DNA from: Rhodothermales bacterium
Lineage (GTDB): Bacteria; Bacteroidota; Rhodothermia; Rhodothermales; JAHQVL01
Direction of reading: 5' to 3'
Assembly (NCBI GenBank): GCA_041391505.1
Contig: JAWKNW010000001.1
Coordinates: forward strand, 186,001-250,000
DNA length: 64,000 bases
Shown: positions 19,367 to 28,697 of the stretch, in pieces
How positions within the stretch are numbered: position 1 is the first letter of the stretch
How the letters are laid out: every line of letters starts with the position of its first letter
Position numbers and translations under genes: made by a program
The notes under the pieces: model-generated
The model's database searches: none
Told to the model about the DNA's origin: nothing
The model's input: only the letters and a program-made list of their open reading frames with translations

Positions 19367-19915
19367 TCAGCTCGTTCCTGCCAGGCTATCTGCAGCCAGA
19401 CGCAGGGCGAGCGCGGTTTTCATGTCGGTGATGGCGCCGTCGGTCACGCGCTGGAGCGCATCCCGCAGCGGAAGATACACCACGTCCAGGAATTCGTCAT
19501 GGTCCGGCGTGGCGATGCCTTCGCGCAGCGACCGGGCGAGGAAGAAATAGATGCATTCGTTGCTGAACCCGATCGCCGGATGGAAGGCGCCGAGCGGCAC
19601 CAGTTCATCGCAGGTCCATCCGGTCTCTTCAGCCAGCTCGCGGAGCGCGGCGCGCTCCGGCCGGTCTTCAGGACCGTCCAGCTTGCCGGCCGGCACCTCC
19701 AGAAACTCCCGATCCAGCGCATAGCGGAACTGGCGCACGAGGATGACGCGTCCGTCCGGCAGGACGGGCACCACGGCGGAAGCGCCCGGATGCACGATCC
19801 GTTCACGGACGCCCTCGCTGCCATCGGGCAGCCGAACGACATCCCGATACACATCCAGCAGGAGGCCGCTGAACACGGATTTGGAGGAAAGGCGTTCTTC
19901 CCGCAGGTCCTTCAT
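19367..19915 (-). CDS. Nudix hydrolase, ADP-ribose pyrophosphatase type
   Basis: 182 residues from the ATG at 19915, which overlaps the rsmE stop as ATGA, so they are coupled. The Nudix box is complete: GKLDGPE followed by RAALRELAEETGW (residues 78-100). The upstream strand RVILVRQFRYALDREFLEVPAG is typical of the ADP-ribose/nucleoside-diphosphate sugar pyrophosphatase group, which keep a Pro about 16 residues after the box (here LGAFHPAIGFSNE). It cleaves ADP-ribose or related nucleotides to AMP plus a sugar phosphate, using magnesium. Cytoplasmic. Confidence 0.9.
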   Translation of the reverse strand: MKDLREERLSSKSVFSGLLLDVYRDVVRLPDGSEGVRERIVHPGASAVVPVLPDGRVILVRQFRYALDREFLEVPAGKLDGPEDRPERAALRELAEETGWTCDELVPLGAFHPAIGFSNECIYFFLARSLREGIATPDHDEFLDVVYLPLRDALQRVTDGAITDMKTALALRLAADSLAGTS

Positions 19916-20655
19916 CGGGCGGCCCCATCTTTTTGTTGATAATGCAGCATGACGCCGGCACAGGCGGCGATGGCGGCCGTCTCGGCCCGCAGGCGTCGTT
20001 CGCCCAGGGATACGGGTACGGCGCCGACCCCAACGGCGCGCGCGACTTCCTCGTCGCTGAATCCGCCCTCCGGCCCCACGAGCAGGGTTAACGCAGCCGG
20101 CATCCCGGCCCGGTCGATCGCATCGAGCAGCCCGGATGCGGTGCGGTCCGCCCCCTCGTGACAGATCAACACCAGCTCGTCGGGCACGGCCGCGAGCACC
20201 GCGTCGAAGCCGGCCGGCTCGTGCATGGTGACGCACCGCGAGCGGAGGCACTGCTTCATCGCGGCCTGGAGGATGAGTTCGACGCGATGCAGCCGCATCG
20301 ACTGCTTCTCGGTGCGGGAGGTCGTCATGGGATACACATCCGACACGCCCAGCTCGGTCGCCTTCTCCAAAAACTGCTCGAAGCGTTTCTCCTGCTTGAG
20401 CAGGGCCATCCCCACCCGCATCCGGAAGGCCGGCTCGCCAACGTCGCGCCGGCGCTCGACGATCCGGCCCACGGCCTGGCGGGCATCGATGGCATCCAGG
20501 CGGACCCGATACCAGCCGCCCTCGCCGTCGACGACGCAGAGCTCATCGCCGGCGCGATGCCGCAATACCCTAAACGCATGCACCGCCTCATCCGCGTCCA
20601 GCACGAGCCGATCGCCCTGGACCCGATCCGGCGGCGTATAGAAGTAGGTCGTCAT
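19912..20655 (-). CDS. rsmE: 16S rRNA (uracil-1498-N3)-methyltransferase
   Basis: 247 residues. It has an N-terminal PUA-like domain (DEAVHAFRVLRHRAGDEL) and a C-terminal SPOUT methyltransferase domain with a trefoil knot: KATELGVSDVYPMTTSRTE, then LLVGPEGGFSDEEV and LGERRLRAETAAIAA, which together form the S-adenosylmethionine site. It methylates U1498 of 16S rRNA in the assembled small subunit. Coupled to the Nudix gene by a four-base overlap. Confidence 0.95.
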   Translation of the reverse strand: MTTYFYTPPDRVQGDRLVLDADEAVHAFRVLRHRAGDELCVVDGEGGWYRVRLDAIDARQAVGRIVERRRDVGEPAFRMRVGMALLKQEKRFEQFLEKATELGVSDVYPMTTSRTEKQSMRLHRVELILQAAMKQCLRSRCVTMHEPAGFDAVLAAVPDELVLICHEGADRTASGLLDAIDRAGMPAALTLLVGPEGGFSDEEVARAVGVGAVPVSLGERRLRAETAAIAACAGVMLHYQQKDGAAR

Positions 20656-20718
20656 CGGAGATACCTATCGATTTCGGCGCCAGGATACTGGTCCGCCGCT
20701 CCGGAAGCAAGCCGGCCG

Positions 20719-22518
20719 TCAGAGCCCAACGGAGATGCCGACATGCACTTTCGCCTCGGTGGGCGCATCGTCCGGACTCAGCGCGAAACTGGTGTTGATC
20801 AGCCCCACGGACGTTCCGAACTGGAAGCCGAACCCGTACCCCGGGTAGACGTCGCGCTGACGCGCCGACGTGGCGGTGGCCGGCCGATCCACATAACCGA
20901 GATCAAAAAACAGGTACGCGTAAGAGTCGCGCTCGAACTGGTATCGGTACTCGGCGAAGCTCCGCTGCACGAATTGTCCCCGGAAGCGATCCTCCTCGTA
21001 CCCGCGCAGGCTGGCGGCCCCGCCAAAACGCAACAGGTCGCTTTCATCCAGTACTTTTCCAATAACGGCATTCGCTTCTCCCCCCAGCACAAAAACCTGT
21101 CGGGCCAGCGTCGGCACATACAGCCGCGCCTGCATCGCAAGCCGCTCCTGGCGGACCAGCGCCGTGACGCTGGTCGTATCCGCCACCCCGAGGGAGGAAA
21201 AAGCCACGCGCTCCTTGTTTCCCCGTTCGAAGCGCGTCTCCGCCGCGAGCCCGCGGCGCGGATTGGTCAGGCGATCGACCCGGCGATACCGCACCGTCGC
21301 GCCGGCGAAGACGGCGTCGGAGCGCGCGATACGCTGCTGCCCGCCCACCAGCTGCGCTCCCGCAAAACCCGGACGCGTCACTTCGCGACTCACGGTAAGC
21401 AGCACATCCAGGCCGGGGGCCACCCGGTAGCCCATCGCGCCGAGGTACCGCTGGGTGGCGTAGGTGGAGTCCTGCTGCAGCCCGAGGAACGTCATTTCGA
21501 GCTGGAGAGGCCATCCGGCTACGTAGGGATCCCGAAACGAGGCTTCGAGCCGGCTGATCTGGCCCGGGAGCCGATTCAAGTGCAGCGCCATCACGCGGCC
21601 GCCGCCGAACAGGTTGCGGAGTTCGAGATGTCCGTTTCCAACCAGCCCCTGCGAGCGGGCGCTCCCCGCCGGGGGTTGATACCCGAGCACGAGATCGAAC
21701 ACACCCGGCGACGCCTCTTCCACCACCATGCGCAGCGCGATCGCGCCGGAAGGCAGGCGATACAGCACCGGCCGCTCCACGCGGGCAAAGAAGCCCGTCT
21801 CCTCCAGCCGCAGACGCACCTCGTCGAGGTCGCGCGCCAGCACGTCGCCGGCGCGCAGCCCGGTCAGCCGCTCCACATACGCGCGCCGCGTCCGTGCCGC
21901 GCCGACGAGTTCGACGGCGGCCACCGTCACCGGCTCGCCCTCGTCTACCTGCAGCTCGACGATCAGACCGTCTTGCGCCGTGGCGCCCAGTTCGATGCGC
22001 GCTACGGACACGGCCGCCAGCCCGTAGCCGCGTTCCGTATAGGCAACCAGCAACGCGTCGATGTCCGATTCGAGCGTCTCGGCGTTCAGTGTACGACCCG
22101 GACGCGTTTTCATCAGGGCGCGGAGCGTTTCGGCCGTCATCACGCGGGCGCCTGAAATCCGAACCTCCGCGATGCGCGGCGCCGGCCCCGGATGGGCATA
22201 AACCACGACGACCGGCGCGGCGCCCGGAAAGGCGCGAATCGAATCCACCCGCGCCTGATAATGCCCGTCGCGCTGCAGGGCGTCGATCACCGCGCCGGCG
22301 ACGAGCGCGAGGCTGTCGGGGTGCCAGCCGGGCGCCGGCTTCAGCGCGCGCTGGGCGCGGCCGTCGTTGACAAACCAGCGAACCGCCTCGCCGCCGGCCT
22401 GGGCCGCCGCATCGTACCCGCCGACCGACATCCCCAGCGCCAGACAGGCAAACAGACACACCCATTTTTTCGACGGCAACCTGGTGGGTTTCCCGCCGGA
22501 ATTTGCATATCTTTGCAT
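20719..22518 (-). CDS. BamA/TamA-type outer-membrane protein (POTRA plus barrel)
   Basis: 599 residues from the ATG at 22518 (MQRYANSGGK); the signal peptide core VCLFACLALGMSVGG ends before AAAQ. POTRA-like domains occupy about residues 55-280 (e.g. PAPRIAEVRISGARVMTAET, and VDEGEPVTVAAVELVGAART). A barrel of 16 expected strands follows, with FRDPYVAGWPLQLEM and the surface-antigen motif GGAASLRGYEEDRFRGQ, then YPGYGFGFQFGTSVGLINT at the end. It likely inserts or exports outer-membrane proteins or lipids, as the D15 superfamily does. The gene is divergent from 22541 with only 22 bases between the starts. Confidence 0.87.
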   Translation of the reverse strand: MQRYANSGGKPTRLPSKKWVCLFACLALGMSVGGYDAAAQAGGEAVRWFVNDGRAQRALKPAPGWHPDSLALVAGAVIDALQRDGHYQARVDSIRAFPGAAPVVVVYAHPGPAPRIAEVRISGARVMTAETLRALMKTRPGRTLNAETLESDIDALLVAYTERGYGLAAVSVARIELGATAQDGLIVELQVDEGEPVTVAAVELVGAARTRRAYVERLTGLRAGDVLARDLDEVRLRLEETGFFARVERPVLYRLPSGAIALRMVVEEASPGVFDLVLGYQPPAGSARSQGLVGNGHLELRNLFGGGRVMALHLNRLPGQISRLEASFRDPYVAGWPLQLEMTFLGLQQDSTYATQRYLGAMGYRVAPGLDVLLTVSREVTRPGFAGAQLVGGQQRIARSDAVFAGATVRYRRVDRLTNPRRGLAAETRFERGNKERVAFSSLGVADTTSVTALVRQERLAMQARLYVPTLARQVFVLGGEANAVIGKVLDESDLLRFGGAASLRGYEEDRFRGQFVQRSFAEYRYQFERDSYAYLFFDLGYVDRPATATSARQRDVYPGYGFGFQFGTSVGLINTSFALSPDDAPTEAKVHVGISVGL

Positions 22519-22540
22519 AAATCTCGTTCGCAACAAGACT

Positions 22541-22984
22541 ATGCCCATATCTCGTGTGATGCTGTCCGCTTTCGCTACCCTGATCCTCGGGGCGGCGCTC
22601 GTACTGACGGGCTTCCAGCGCCCGTCGGCCGGCGATCCGGTCGTGACGATCCCGCAGGTGGATATCGTGGAGCAAACGAATGCGGCTACCCTCCGTTCCT
22701 CCCTCGACGGGCTCCCGCTGGAACGTCGCGAGGTGCCGGCCGAATCCCTGTCGTTCGTCGTCGCTTCGGGTGAAGTGCTCATCTTCAATCTGCCGACCTC
22801 TTTCGGTGCGCAGGAGATCGACACGTATCGGCTCAAACGCGCGCCGGCGCTCAGCTGGCTGGTGGAGCGCTCCTACTTCTGGCGCACGCTCGCCAAGGAT
22901 GTCGGCGAGCATACGATCGTTTTTGAAGGCCTCGCCGGCGGACGCGTCGCGGAGGAGGTCTACGTCCTCGTGGATGTCCGCTGA
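22541..22984 (+). CDS. Small secreted protein of unknown function
   Basis: 147 residues from the ATG at 22541. The N-terminus MPISRVMLSAFATLILGAA is a signal or membrane anchor. The mature part is a compact beta-rich domain with VVTIPQVDIVEQTNAATL, FVVASGEVLIFNLP and DVGEHTIVFEGLAGGRVAE. A Bacteroidota-like -10 element (TATCTTTG at 22508-22515) lies in the short gap to the divergent outer-membrane protein gene, so both promoters overlap. No family recognised. It precedes mutY by 33 bases. Confidence 0.75.
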   Translation: MPISRVMLSAFATLILGAALVLTGFQRPSAGDPVVTIPQVDIVEQTNAATLRSSLDGLPLERREVPAESLSFVVASGEVLIFNLPTSFGAQEIDTYRLKRAPALSWLVERSYFWRTLAKDVGEHTIVFEGLAGGRVAEEVYVLVDVR

Positions 22985-23017
22985 CGCGCGGCAGCCCTCT
23001 CGCTTCTCTCTTTTTAT

Positions 23018-24100
23018 ATGACCGACGCCGTACCCGAGCGCGACCTCCCTCTGTTTCGGGATGCGCTGCTTGCCTGGTACGATCGGGTGGCGCGTACGAT
23101 GCCGTGGCGTGCATCGAACGATCCCTACCGCATCTGGCTCTCGGAGATCATGCTCCAGCAGACGCGCGTCGATCAGGCCCTCCCCTATTACGAACGCTTC
23201 GTCGCCGCTTTTCCGGATCTGCCGGCGCTGGCCGGGGCCGATCTGGATGCGGTGCTGCTCAACTGGGAGGGGCTCGGGTACTACTCGCGCGCTCGCAACC
23301 TGCACGCCGCGGCCCGCGCGATGGTCGACCGGCACGGCGGGACCGTGCCCGACTCCTACGAAGCGATCCGGGCGCTGCCGGGCATCGGTCCGTACACGGC
23401 AGCGGCGGTGCTGTCCATCGCCTACGGGCGCCCCCATGCCGTGCTCGACGGCAACGTGATCCGCGTGCTCACCCGCCTGTTCAGCATCGACGACGACGTG
23501 GCCGGCGCGCGGACGAAACGCCGGCTTCAGGAGGAGGCCGATCGGCTGATCGATCCGTCGCGGCCCGGCGACTTCAACCAGGCGATGATGGAGCTCGGCG
23601 CGACGTGCTGCACGCCGCGCTCGCCCGACTGTCCCCGTTGCCCCGTCGCCGCGTTTTGCTCGGCGCGTGCGGCGGATCGACAGGCATTCTTTCCGGTCAA
23701 GACGAAAAAAGCGCCCGTCCCGCATGTCCACCATGCCGTCGGCATCATCCGGAACGAGGCCGGCGAATATTTAATCTACCAGCGTCCGGAGGACGTCATG
23801 CTGGGCGGACTGTGGACGTTTCCCGGCGGCCGCCAGGAGCCGGCGGAGTCCATCGAGGCCGCCTGCGCGCGCGCCCTGGCCGATTCCTTTTCCATCCAGA
23901 CCCTCGTGGCGCCACCGACGCATACGCTCTCCCACGCGTATTCGCACTTCAAAATCACGCTCCACGCCTGCGTCTGCCAGGAAGCCCGGATCGGCGACGA
24001 CCTCGCGGGGCGCAGGCTGCGCTGGGCAGCGCCCGACGCCGCCGAGGGCCTCGCCTTCGACCGGGCCAGTCGGCGCCTTTTCGAGGCCATCGCGACATAA
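23018..24100 (+). CDS. mutY: A/G-specific adenine DNA glycosylase
   Basis: 360 residues. The helix-hairpin-helix core reads IRALPGIGPYTAAAV, the catalytic Glu43 is in SEIMLQQTR and the catalytic Asp144 in VLDGNVIRVLTR. The iron-sulfur cluster has the C-X6-C-X2-C-X5-C spacing (CTPRSPDCPRCPVAAFC). The C-terminal Nudix-like domain (about residues 230-355) contains GLWTFPGGRQEPAESIE, for recognising 8-oxoguanine. It removes adenine mispaired with 8-oxoG. Complete, with normal family length. Confidence 0.96.
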   Translation: MTDAVPERDLPLFRDALLAWYDRVARTMPWRASNDPYRIWLSEIMLQQTRVDQALPYYERFVAAFPDLPALAGADLDAVLLNWEGLGYYSRARNLHAAARAMVDRHGGTVPDSYEAIRALPGIGPYTAAAVLSIAYGRPHAVLDGNVIRVLTRLFSIDDDVAGARTKRRLQEEADRLIDPSRPGDFNQAMMELGATCCTPRSPDCPRCPVAAFCSARAADRQAFFPVKTKKAPVPHVHHAVGIIRNEAGEYLIYQRPEDVMLGGLWTFPGGRQEPAESIEAACARALADSFSIQTLVAPPTHTLSHAYSHFKITLHACVCQEARIGDDLAGRRLRWAAPDAAEGLAFDRASRRLFEAIAT

Positions 24101-24181
24101 CAGGAGGCGCCGGCCCCGCTTTTGCATTTCCCGCGGCGACTGCATTTCCGTGCCCTTTCTGCACCTCCTGCACGCATCGCC

Positions 24182-26470
24182 ATGGGATCGATTCGCCGCT
24201 GGCTGGCGCCGGCTGTCGCGCTTTTCGTTTGCATCCAGAAACCGGCCTCGGCGCAAGAGGCCGCATCGCGGCTCGACACAGAGACGTTACGCCGGTTCGA
24301 GTGGGCGCGACATACCGCGCGCCCGGACGTGTTTCGCCTGGCCGACTCCACCGTGGCCCTGGTCGGGCTCGACGACGACCGCCCCGTGTATTTCGGCATC
24401 GCGAACGAGGATGCCGCGATGGCCATCGGAGCCCGCGACGTGGCGCCGGAGGGATCCCTCGGGATCGCCCTGAGCGGCGCCGGCGTGACGGTGGGTCTGT
24501 GGGACGACGGGCCGGCGTGGGGCGGTCACCAGGAGCTGTATGGCCGCATCCTCGATCTCGACGGCGGCTACCCGTCCAACCATGCCACGCACGTGGCCGG
24601 CACCATCGCCGCCCGGGGCGTCGACCCGCTGGCGCGCGGCATGGCGCCCGACGCGGGGCTTCGATCCCACGACTGGCTGCTCCACGGCTCGGAGCTGCTC
24701 GATGACGCGCACGAGGGGCTGCTCATCTCGAACCACTCGTACAGCCGGATCGCAGGCTGGAATCTCATGCGGGAGTCGGAAAGCAGCACCGTCTGGTACT
24801 GGTTCGGCGACGCGGCCGTAAGCGAGGTCGAGGACTACACCTTCGGCTACTACGATCGCGATGCCTCCCTCTTCGATGCCGTGACCTATACCTACCCCTA
24901 CCTCCTTCCGGTCGTCGCCGCGGGCAACGATCGGGACGACACGGGGCCAGCTGCCGGCAGGTACCGGGCGCTCGATCCCTCGAACCGGTGGACGGACTAC
25001 GACGCCACGCAGCGACCCATAGGCCCCGACGGCGACGCGGAGGGATACGATACGATATCCAGCTTCGCCCTGGCAAAAAACGTACTGACCGTGGGCGCGA
25101 TGCCGGCTGTCAGAGACGCCGCGCAGCCCAGCTATTTCAGCAGCTTCGGCCCCACCGACGACGGCCGCATCAAGCCGGATCTGGTGGCGCCCGGGGAAGC
25201 GCTGTATTCATCCATCGCGGCCGGGCCGGCGGCCTACAGCCGGTCGTCCGGCACCTCCATGGCCGCGCCGACCGTTACAGGCAGTCTCGCGCTGCTCCAG
25301 CAGCTGGCCATCGAAACGCGCGGAGCGCCCCTGCGGGCGGCCACGCTCAAAGGACTCGTCCTCCACACCGCCCGCGACATGGGGCAGCCGGGGCCGGATT
25401 ATGCCACGGGATGGGGGGCGCTCGATGTCCGTGAAGCCGCGCGGGTCGTGCTGGATGCGCGACGCGACGCGCTGGCGCTGGGAGAACGCACGCTATCCAA
25501 CCGGCAGCCCGATGTATTCGACCTCCGGGTGGATGTCGCCGGCCCTCTGCGGATCACGGCATCCTGGACAGACCGGCCGGGCGAACCGATCGCGGCATCC
25601 GGGGCGGGCCGGCTCGACAACCGCACGCCTCAGCTGCGGACAGACCTCGACATTCGCCTGACGCACCTGGCTTCCGGAATCGAATATGCCCCGTTCGTGC
25701 TCGACCCGGAGCATCCGGGCGAGCCGGCGTCGACCGGGGATAACCGCGTCGATCCGATCGAACAGATCGCGCTTCCCGAGGCCGCTCCCGGTGCGTACCG
25801 ACTGACCGTGCGCGCCAAGCCGGGATCAGCCGAAACGGAGGCGTTCGCCTATTCCCTCCTCGTTTCCGGATTGCGCGTCGACGAGGCGCCGGTGGTGCTG
25901 CGCGAGGCCGGCGCAGAACGCAGCGATGGCGTCGTGCGCATCCGCTGGTCGGTTCAGCAGGAGCGTCTCGACGGGGCGTACGTCGTGGAACGCGCCGGGC
26001 TGGATAAAGGGGACCCCTTCGATGCGCCGCAATCGGCCGTATACCAATCCGTTGCCCGAATCCCGGCGACGGCCGGCGACGGCGTGTATGCCGTGGTCGA
26101 CCCCGGGGCGACCGCGGGAGCGTACCGGTACCGCGTGTTCTTCGATCAACCGCGCGCGAACATGCATTTTCCGGTCGCCGAACTGAACGTGGAGGTTCCC
26201 ACCCCGGAACGGCTCGCGGTGCACGCGGTGTTTCCGAATCCGATACGGGGCACGTCGACCGTCGTATACGACGTGCCGCATGCGCAGCACATCGTGGTAG
26301 ACCTCGTCGATATGCTCGGGCGGAGCGCGGGGACCCTGCTCGACGGGTGGGTGGAGGCCGGCAAACATACCGCGACGCTGGATGGCGAGACGCTGGCGGC
26401 CGGCGTGTACGTCCTGCGCGTCGTCGGCGAGGCGGGCAGCAGCGCGAAAACGATCACCCGGCTTCCGTGA
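24182..26470 (+). CDS. Secreted subtilisin-like protease with T9SS sorting domain
   Basis: 762 residues from the ATG at 24182 (MGSIRRWLAPAVALFV); signal peptide ends near PASAQ. The catalytic residues are Asp108 in VGLWDDGPAW, His134 in HATHVAGT (usual HGTHVAGT) and Ser359 in SGTSMAAP. A CUB- or P-domain-like region follows (about 430-570), then a fibronectin-like segment. The last 80 residues, from VHAVFPNPIRG to YVLRVVGEAG, form a type A sorting domain of the type IX secretion system, so the protease is exported across the outer membrane and displayed on the surface or released. It is distinct from the two lipoprotein subtilases in the window. Confidence 0.92.
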   Translation: MGSIRRWLAPAVALFVCIQKPASAQEAASRLDTETLRRFEWARHTARPDVFRLADSTVALVGLDDDRPVYFGIANEDAAMAIGARDVAPEGSLGIALSGAGVTVGLWDDGPAWGGHQELYGRILDLDGGYPSNHATHVAGTIAARGVDPLARGMAPDAGLRSHDWLLHGSELLDDAHEGLLISNHSYSRIAGWNLMRESESSTVWYWFGDAAVSEVEDYTFGYYDRDASLFDAVTYTYPYLLPVVAAGNDRDDTGPAAGRYRALDPSNRWTDYDATQRPIGPDGDAEGYDTISSFALAKNVLTVGAMPAVRDAAQPSYFSSFGPTDDGRIKPDLVAPGEALYSSIAAGPAAYSRSSGTSMAAPTVTGSLALLQQLAIETRGAPLRAATLKGLVLHTARDMGQPGPDYATGWGALDVREAARVVLDARRDALALGERTLSNRQPDVFDLRVDVAGPLRITASWTDRPGEPIAASGAGRLDNRTPQLRTDLDIRLTHLASGIEYAPFVLDPEHPGEPASTGDNRVDPIEQIALPEAAPGAYRLTVRAKPGSAETEAFAYSLLVSGLRVDEAPVVLREAGAERSDGVVRIRWSVQQERLDGAYVVERAGLDKGDPFDAPQSAVYQSVARIPATAGDGVYAVVDPGATAGAYRYRVFFDQPRANMHFPVAELNVEVPTPERLAVHAVFPNPIRGTSTVVYDVPHAQHIVVDLVDMLGRSAGTLLDGWVEAGKHTATLDGETLAAGVYVLRVVGEAGSSAKTITRLP

Positions 26471-26573
26471 CGTTGGAGATGGTGGGCCGGGACGCCTATA
26501 TTGAGGTCGGGATGGTCATCCTCGCGGCACTGTGCTCCGGCCGCGTTCGCGCCGTTTGCTAACCTCAACGATC

Positions 26574-27125
26574 ATGTCGGAACTCGTAGTCTGGGTCATT
26601 TTCTTTGTGCTGTACCTGATTTTCCAGGTGCTGGGCAACAAAAAAAGGCCAAAGAACAAGTCGCTTCCGCCCCTGCCGGGCGATGCGCCCGGGACCGAGC
26701 CCCGTGAACGACCCGCCACGCTGGCGGAAGCCCTGCGCGAAATCCAGGAGGCGCTTCAGAATCCACAGCGCGTACCGGAGACGCCGCCGCCTGCGCCGGA
26801 ACCGGTGCAGCGCCTGCCACCCAGACCTGCCGCACCCAAACCCACGCCCGAATTCCACAATCTGGAAGCCCAGTTCCAACGCGAGATGCGTGTGGAACGC
26901 GAGGGAATCCCCGCGCGCAGACCGACGCCCTCCATAACGACTCCGACGCTGAAACCGGTCGCCCGGCCGGCCCAGAAGAACGATGGGCTTCAAGTCGAAA
27001 AGACGCGGGCCGACCTGCTGAGCGCCGACATCAAGGACGATCTGAAGGATCCGGAGAAGCTGAAACGGGCCTGGCTGCTCAAGGAAATTCTCGACGAGCC
27101 GGCCTTCAAGCGCTTCCGTGCGTAG
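26574..27125 (+). CDS. Single-pass membrane protein with proline-rich cytoplasmic tail
   Basis: 183 residues from the ATG at 26574. One N-terminal membrane segment (VVWVIFFVLYLIFQVLG), then a basic stretch (NKKRPKNKSLPP), a long Pro/Ala-rich region, and a conserved-looking C-terminal helix ending KRAWLLKEILDEPAFKRFRA. That end motif (WLLKEILDxPxALR) is seen in many Bacteroidota and Chlorobi single-pass proteins. Function unknown. It ends at an intergenic hairpin and faces a convergent gene. Confidence 0.8.
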   Translation: MSELVVWVIFFVLYLIFQVLGNKKRPKNKSLPPLPGDAPGTEPRERPATLAEALREIQEALQNPQRVPETPPPAPEPVQRLPPRPAAPKPTPEFHNLEAQFQREMRVEREGIPARRPTPSITTPTLKPVARPAQKNDGLQVEKTRADLLSADIKDDLKDPEKLKRAWLLKEILDEPAFKRFRA

Positions 27126-27128
27126 GGG

Positions 27129-27239
27129 GCCGCCCACCGTTGGTGGGCGGCGTGGAAGGTTCAGGGTTCAAGGTTTAACGTGTACCGTTCAAGGATCGGG
27201 TCCTGCCCGCCTTGAACTTCGAACCTCAAACCTCGAACC
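27129..27239. repeat. Hairpins between convergent genes, GGTTCAA repeat family
   Basis: First a 10-bp perfect hairpin (27129-27138 with 27142-27151). Then a longer inverted repeat with arms built of degenerate GGTTCAA/GGTTTGA units: left 27158-27194, right 27210-27239 (CCTTGAACTTCGAACC and following). It resembles the clearer copy at 39277-39343. It probably ends transcription from both sides. Confidence 0.7.
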
Positions 27240-27248
27240 ATCCCTCCG

Positions 27249-27725
27249 CTACTCGTTCGGGAACGCGCCGCCTTTCTTGAACGCCGATGCGCCGATCGCC
27301 CCGCCGGCGGTCCCGAGGACGGCGCCGACGATCATTCCCACGAACAGAATGCCGACATAAAACATCGGGTTATCTACCAGCCCCATGATCACGTCGAGCT
27401 GTTCGGGAGGCATCTGTCCGGATTCCTCGAGTTGCCGGAACGCCTCCTCCATCGTCGGGGTGAGGCCGAGTTTGGACGAGATGAACCCGAGGATCGAGCT
27501 GACGATGGACGCGATCAGTCCCGTCAGGGCCCCCATGCCGGCGCCCGTTCCTCCGGCGATCGTGAGTTCGTTTGTATTCGTGTAATGCCAGGTGGACATC
27601 ACGCCGGCGCCGATATAGGCCAGACAGCAGAGACACCCCCCTACGACCGGAATATTCGCCATGAGTGTCACGAGCACACCCGAAGCGACTCCGCTCAGGA
27701 GGATGGATTGCATCTTGTTCGACAT
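27249..27725 (-). CDS. Four-helix membrane protein of unknown function
   Basis: 158 residues. About four hydrophobic segments: LLSGVASGVLVTLMANIP, CLCCLAYIGAGVMST (with two adjacent cysteine pairs), GAGMGALTGLIASIVSSILG and FYVGILFVGMIVGAVLGTAG. The loop between (TPTMEEAFRQLEESGQMPPE) is polar. It is Gly/Ala-rich like other DUF-type small membrane proteins of this phylum. No signature of known transporters. A 105-base gap separates it from the DUF2085 gene behind it on the same strand. Confidence 0.75.
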   Translation of the reverse strand: MSNKMQSILLSGVASGVLVTLMANIPVVGGCLCCLAYIGAGVMSTWHYTNTNELTIAGGTGAGMGALTGLIASIVSSILGFISSKLGLTPTMEEAFRQLEESGQMPPEQLDVIMGLVDNPMFYVGILFVGMIVGAVLGTAGGAIGASAFKKGGAFPNE

Positions 27726-27830
27726 GCCTTTCTGTTTGTTCTTATGACCGGATGGGTAGCGGATCGCGCAGGGCGCGACGCGTCTGAAGATAGGCGCTAC
27801 GTACAGAAAGATGAAACGGATGCGAAAGGA

Positions 27831-28316
27831 TCACGCGGCCGCCAGCGGCGGCGCGTCCATCCGGCCGAGTTGATCGAGCGCGCGGGCCAGTAGAAGGCCG
27901 GCGGCGATGCCGAAGAGCAGGCCGGTCGTGGTGCGGCTGAAAGGGGTGTTCTCCCAGATCGACAGAAACCCGAGGCCCCAGTCAATGCCCAGCGGCAGGA
28001 TACCCGCGGCCAGCAGAACCAGGGCGCGACGCTCGATCCGATCGGCGGCGTGACGCAGCGCCGGCCAGAGACACAGGGCCAGCGCCAGGCCGGCGTAGAC
28101 GCCGAGGCACCGGTGGCAGACGGCCAACGACACGCCGTGGACATGAAACGTGCGATCCGGCAACTGGTGGCAGACCGAAGAAAACGCCCACAGGACAATC
28201 TGTCGCCAGCCCGGTGGGAGAAAGGGCGGAGCCACGATCAGAACGGGTACCAGAAAGACACCGGCCCACAGCACGTGGCGTGCTATACGATTTGGCATCA
28301 TGCTTGAACGTACCAT
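27831..28316 (-). CDS. DUF2085-family membrane protein
   Basis: 161 residues from the ATG at 28316 (alternatives at 28301 and 28298). The diagnostic DUF2085 motif is clear: SSVCHQLPDRTFHVHG then LAVCHRCLGVYAGLAL, with the CHQ...CHRC pattern. Four hydrophobic segments follow. The function of the family is unknown; the conserved His and Cys residues could bind a metal. It is divergent from the groES-groEL operon. Confidence 0.9.
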   Translation of the reverse strand: MVRSSMMPNRIARHVLWAGVFLVPVLIVAPPFLPPGWRQIVLWAFSSVCHQLPDRTFHVHGVSLAVCHRCLGVYAGLALALCLWPALRHAADRIERRALVLLAAGILPLGIDWGLGFLSIWENTPFSRTTTGLLFGIAAGLLLARALDQLGRMDAPPLAAA

Positions 28317-28697
28317 GGCCCGGTCAACTGTTCATGTATTCTGGCAGATTTTGCGTGACATCCTGACAGCGTCAGGCGCTCTGTCTGACACAGGCGATTC
28401 CGCTTTGTCAGGGTGTCAGGCTCGGTCCGGTTGCGGGCGTCTGGAACATGGGGTATAGGGTCGGGTTTATCTGGCCCGCTTCGCTCCACTTCCATACGAA
28501 CGGGCCGGCGTCCTGTTCTGGGCCTTTCGCTATGGCGAAGCGCACGCGTGGCATTGACCGCATTCCCCTTGTTCTTTTTTCAAGAGCTTGACGTGCATCC
28601 ACCTGCTGGCACTCACCAGAGGAGAGTGCTAACAAGCGGTGCGTCATCTTTATCGCTAATCAAACAACCAACAACCATCATACTGGAGGATAACCAA
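28317..28697. other. groES upstream region of 381 bases
   Basis: Non-coding. It holds the CIRCE operator (28606-28632), a TTGACG -35-like hexamer at 28588-28593 without an obvious -10, and a run of CTGACA/TGTCAG half-sites (28356-28420) that could be an operator for the divergent DUF2085 gene or an upstream groES control site. Confidence 0.55.
28606..28632 (+). promoter_or_regulatory. CIRCE operator (HrcA binding site)
   Basis: CTGGCACTC, nine bases, GAGTGCTAA: the consensus TTAGCACTC-N9-GAGTGCTAA with two mismatches in the left arm. It lies 65 bases upstream of groES. HrcA represses the operon from this site until heat shock. Confidence 0.93.

Noticed and set aside
20158..22155. Long open frame opposite the outer-membrane protein and rsmE
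   Set aside because: It is the shadow of GC-rich genes on the minus strand; His/Arg-rich translation without family features.
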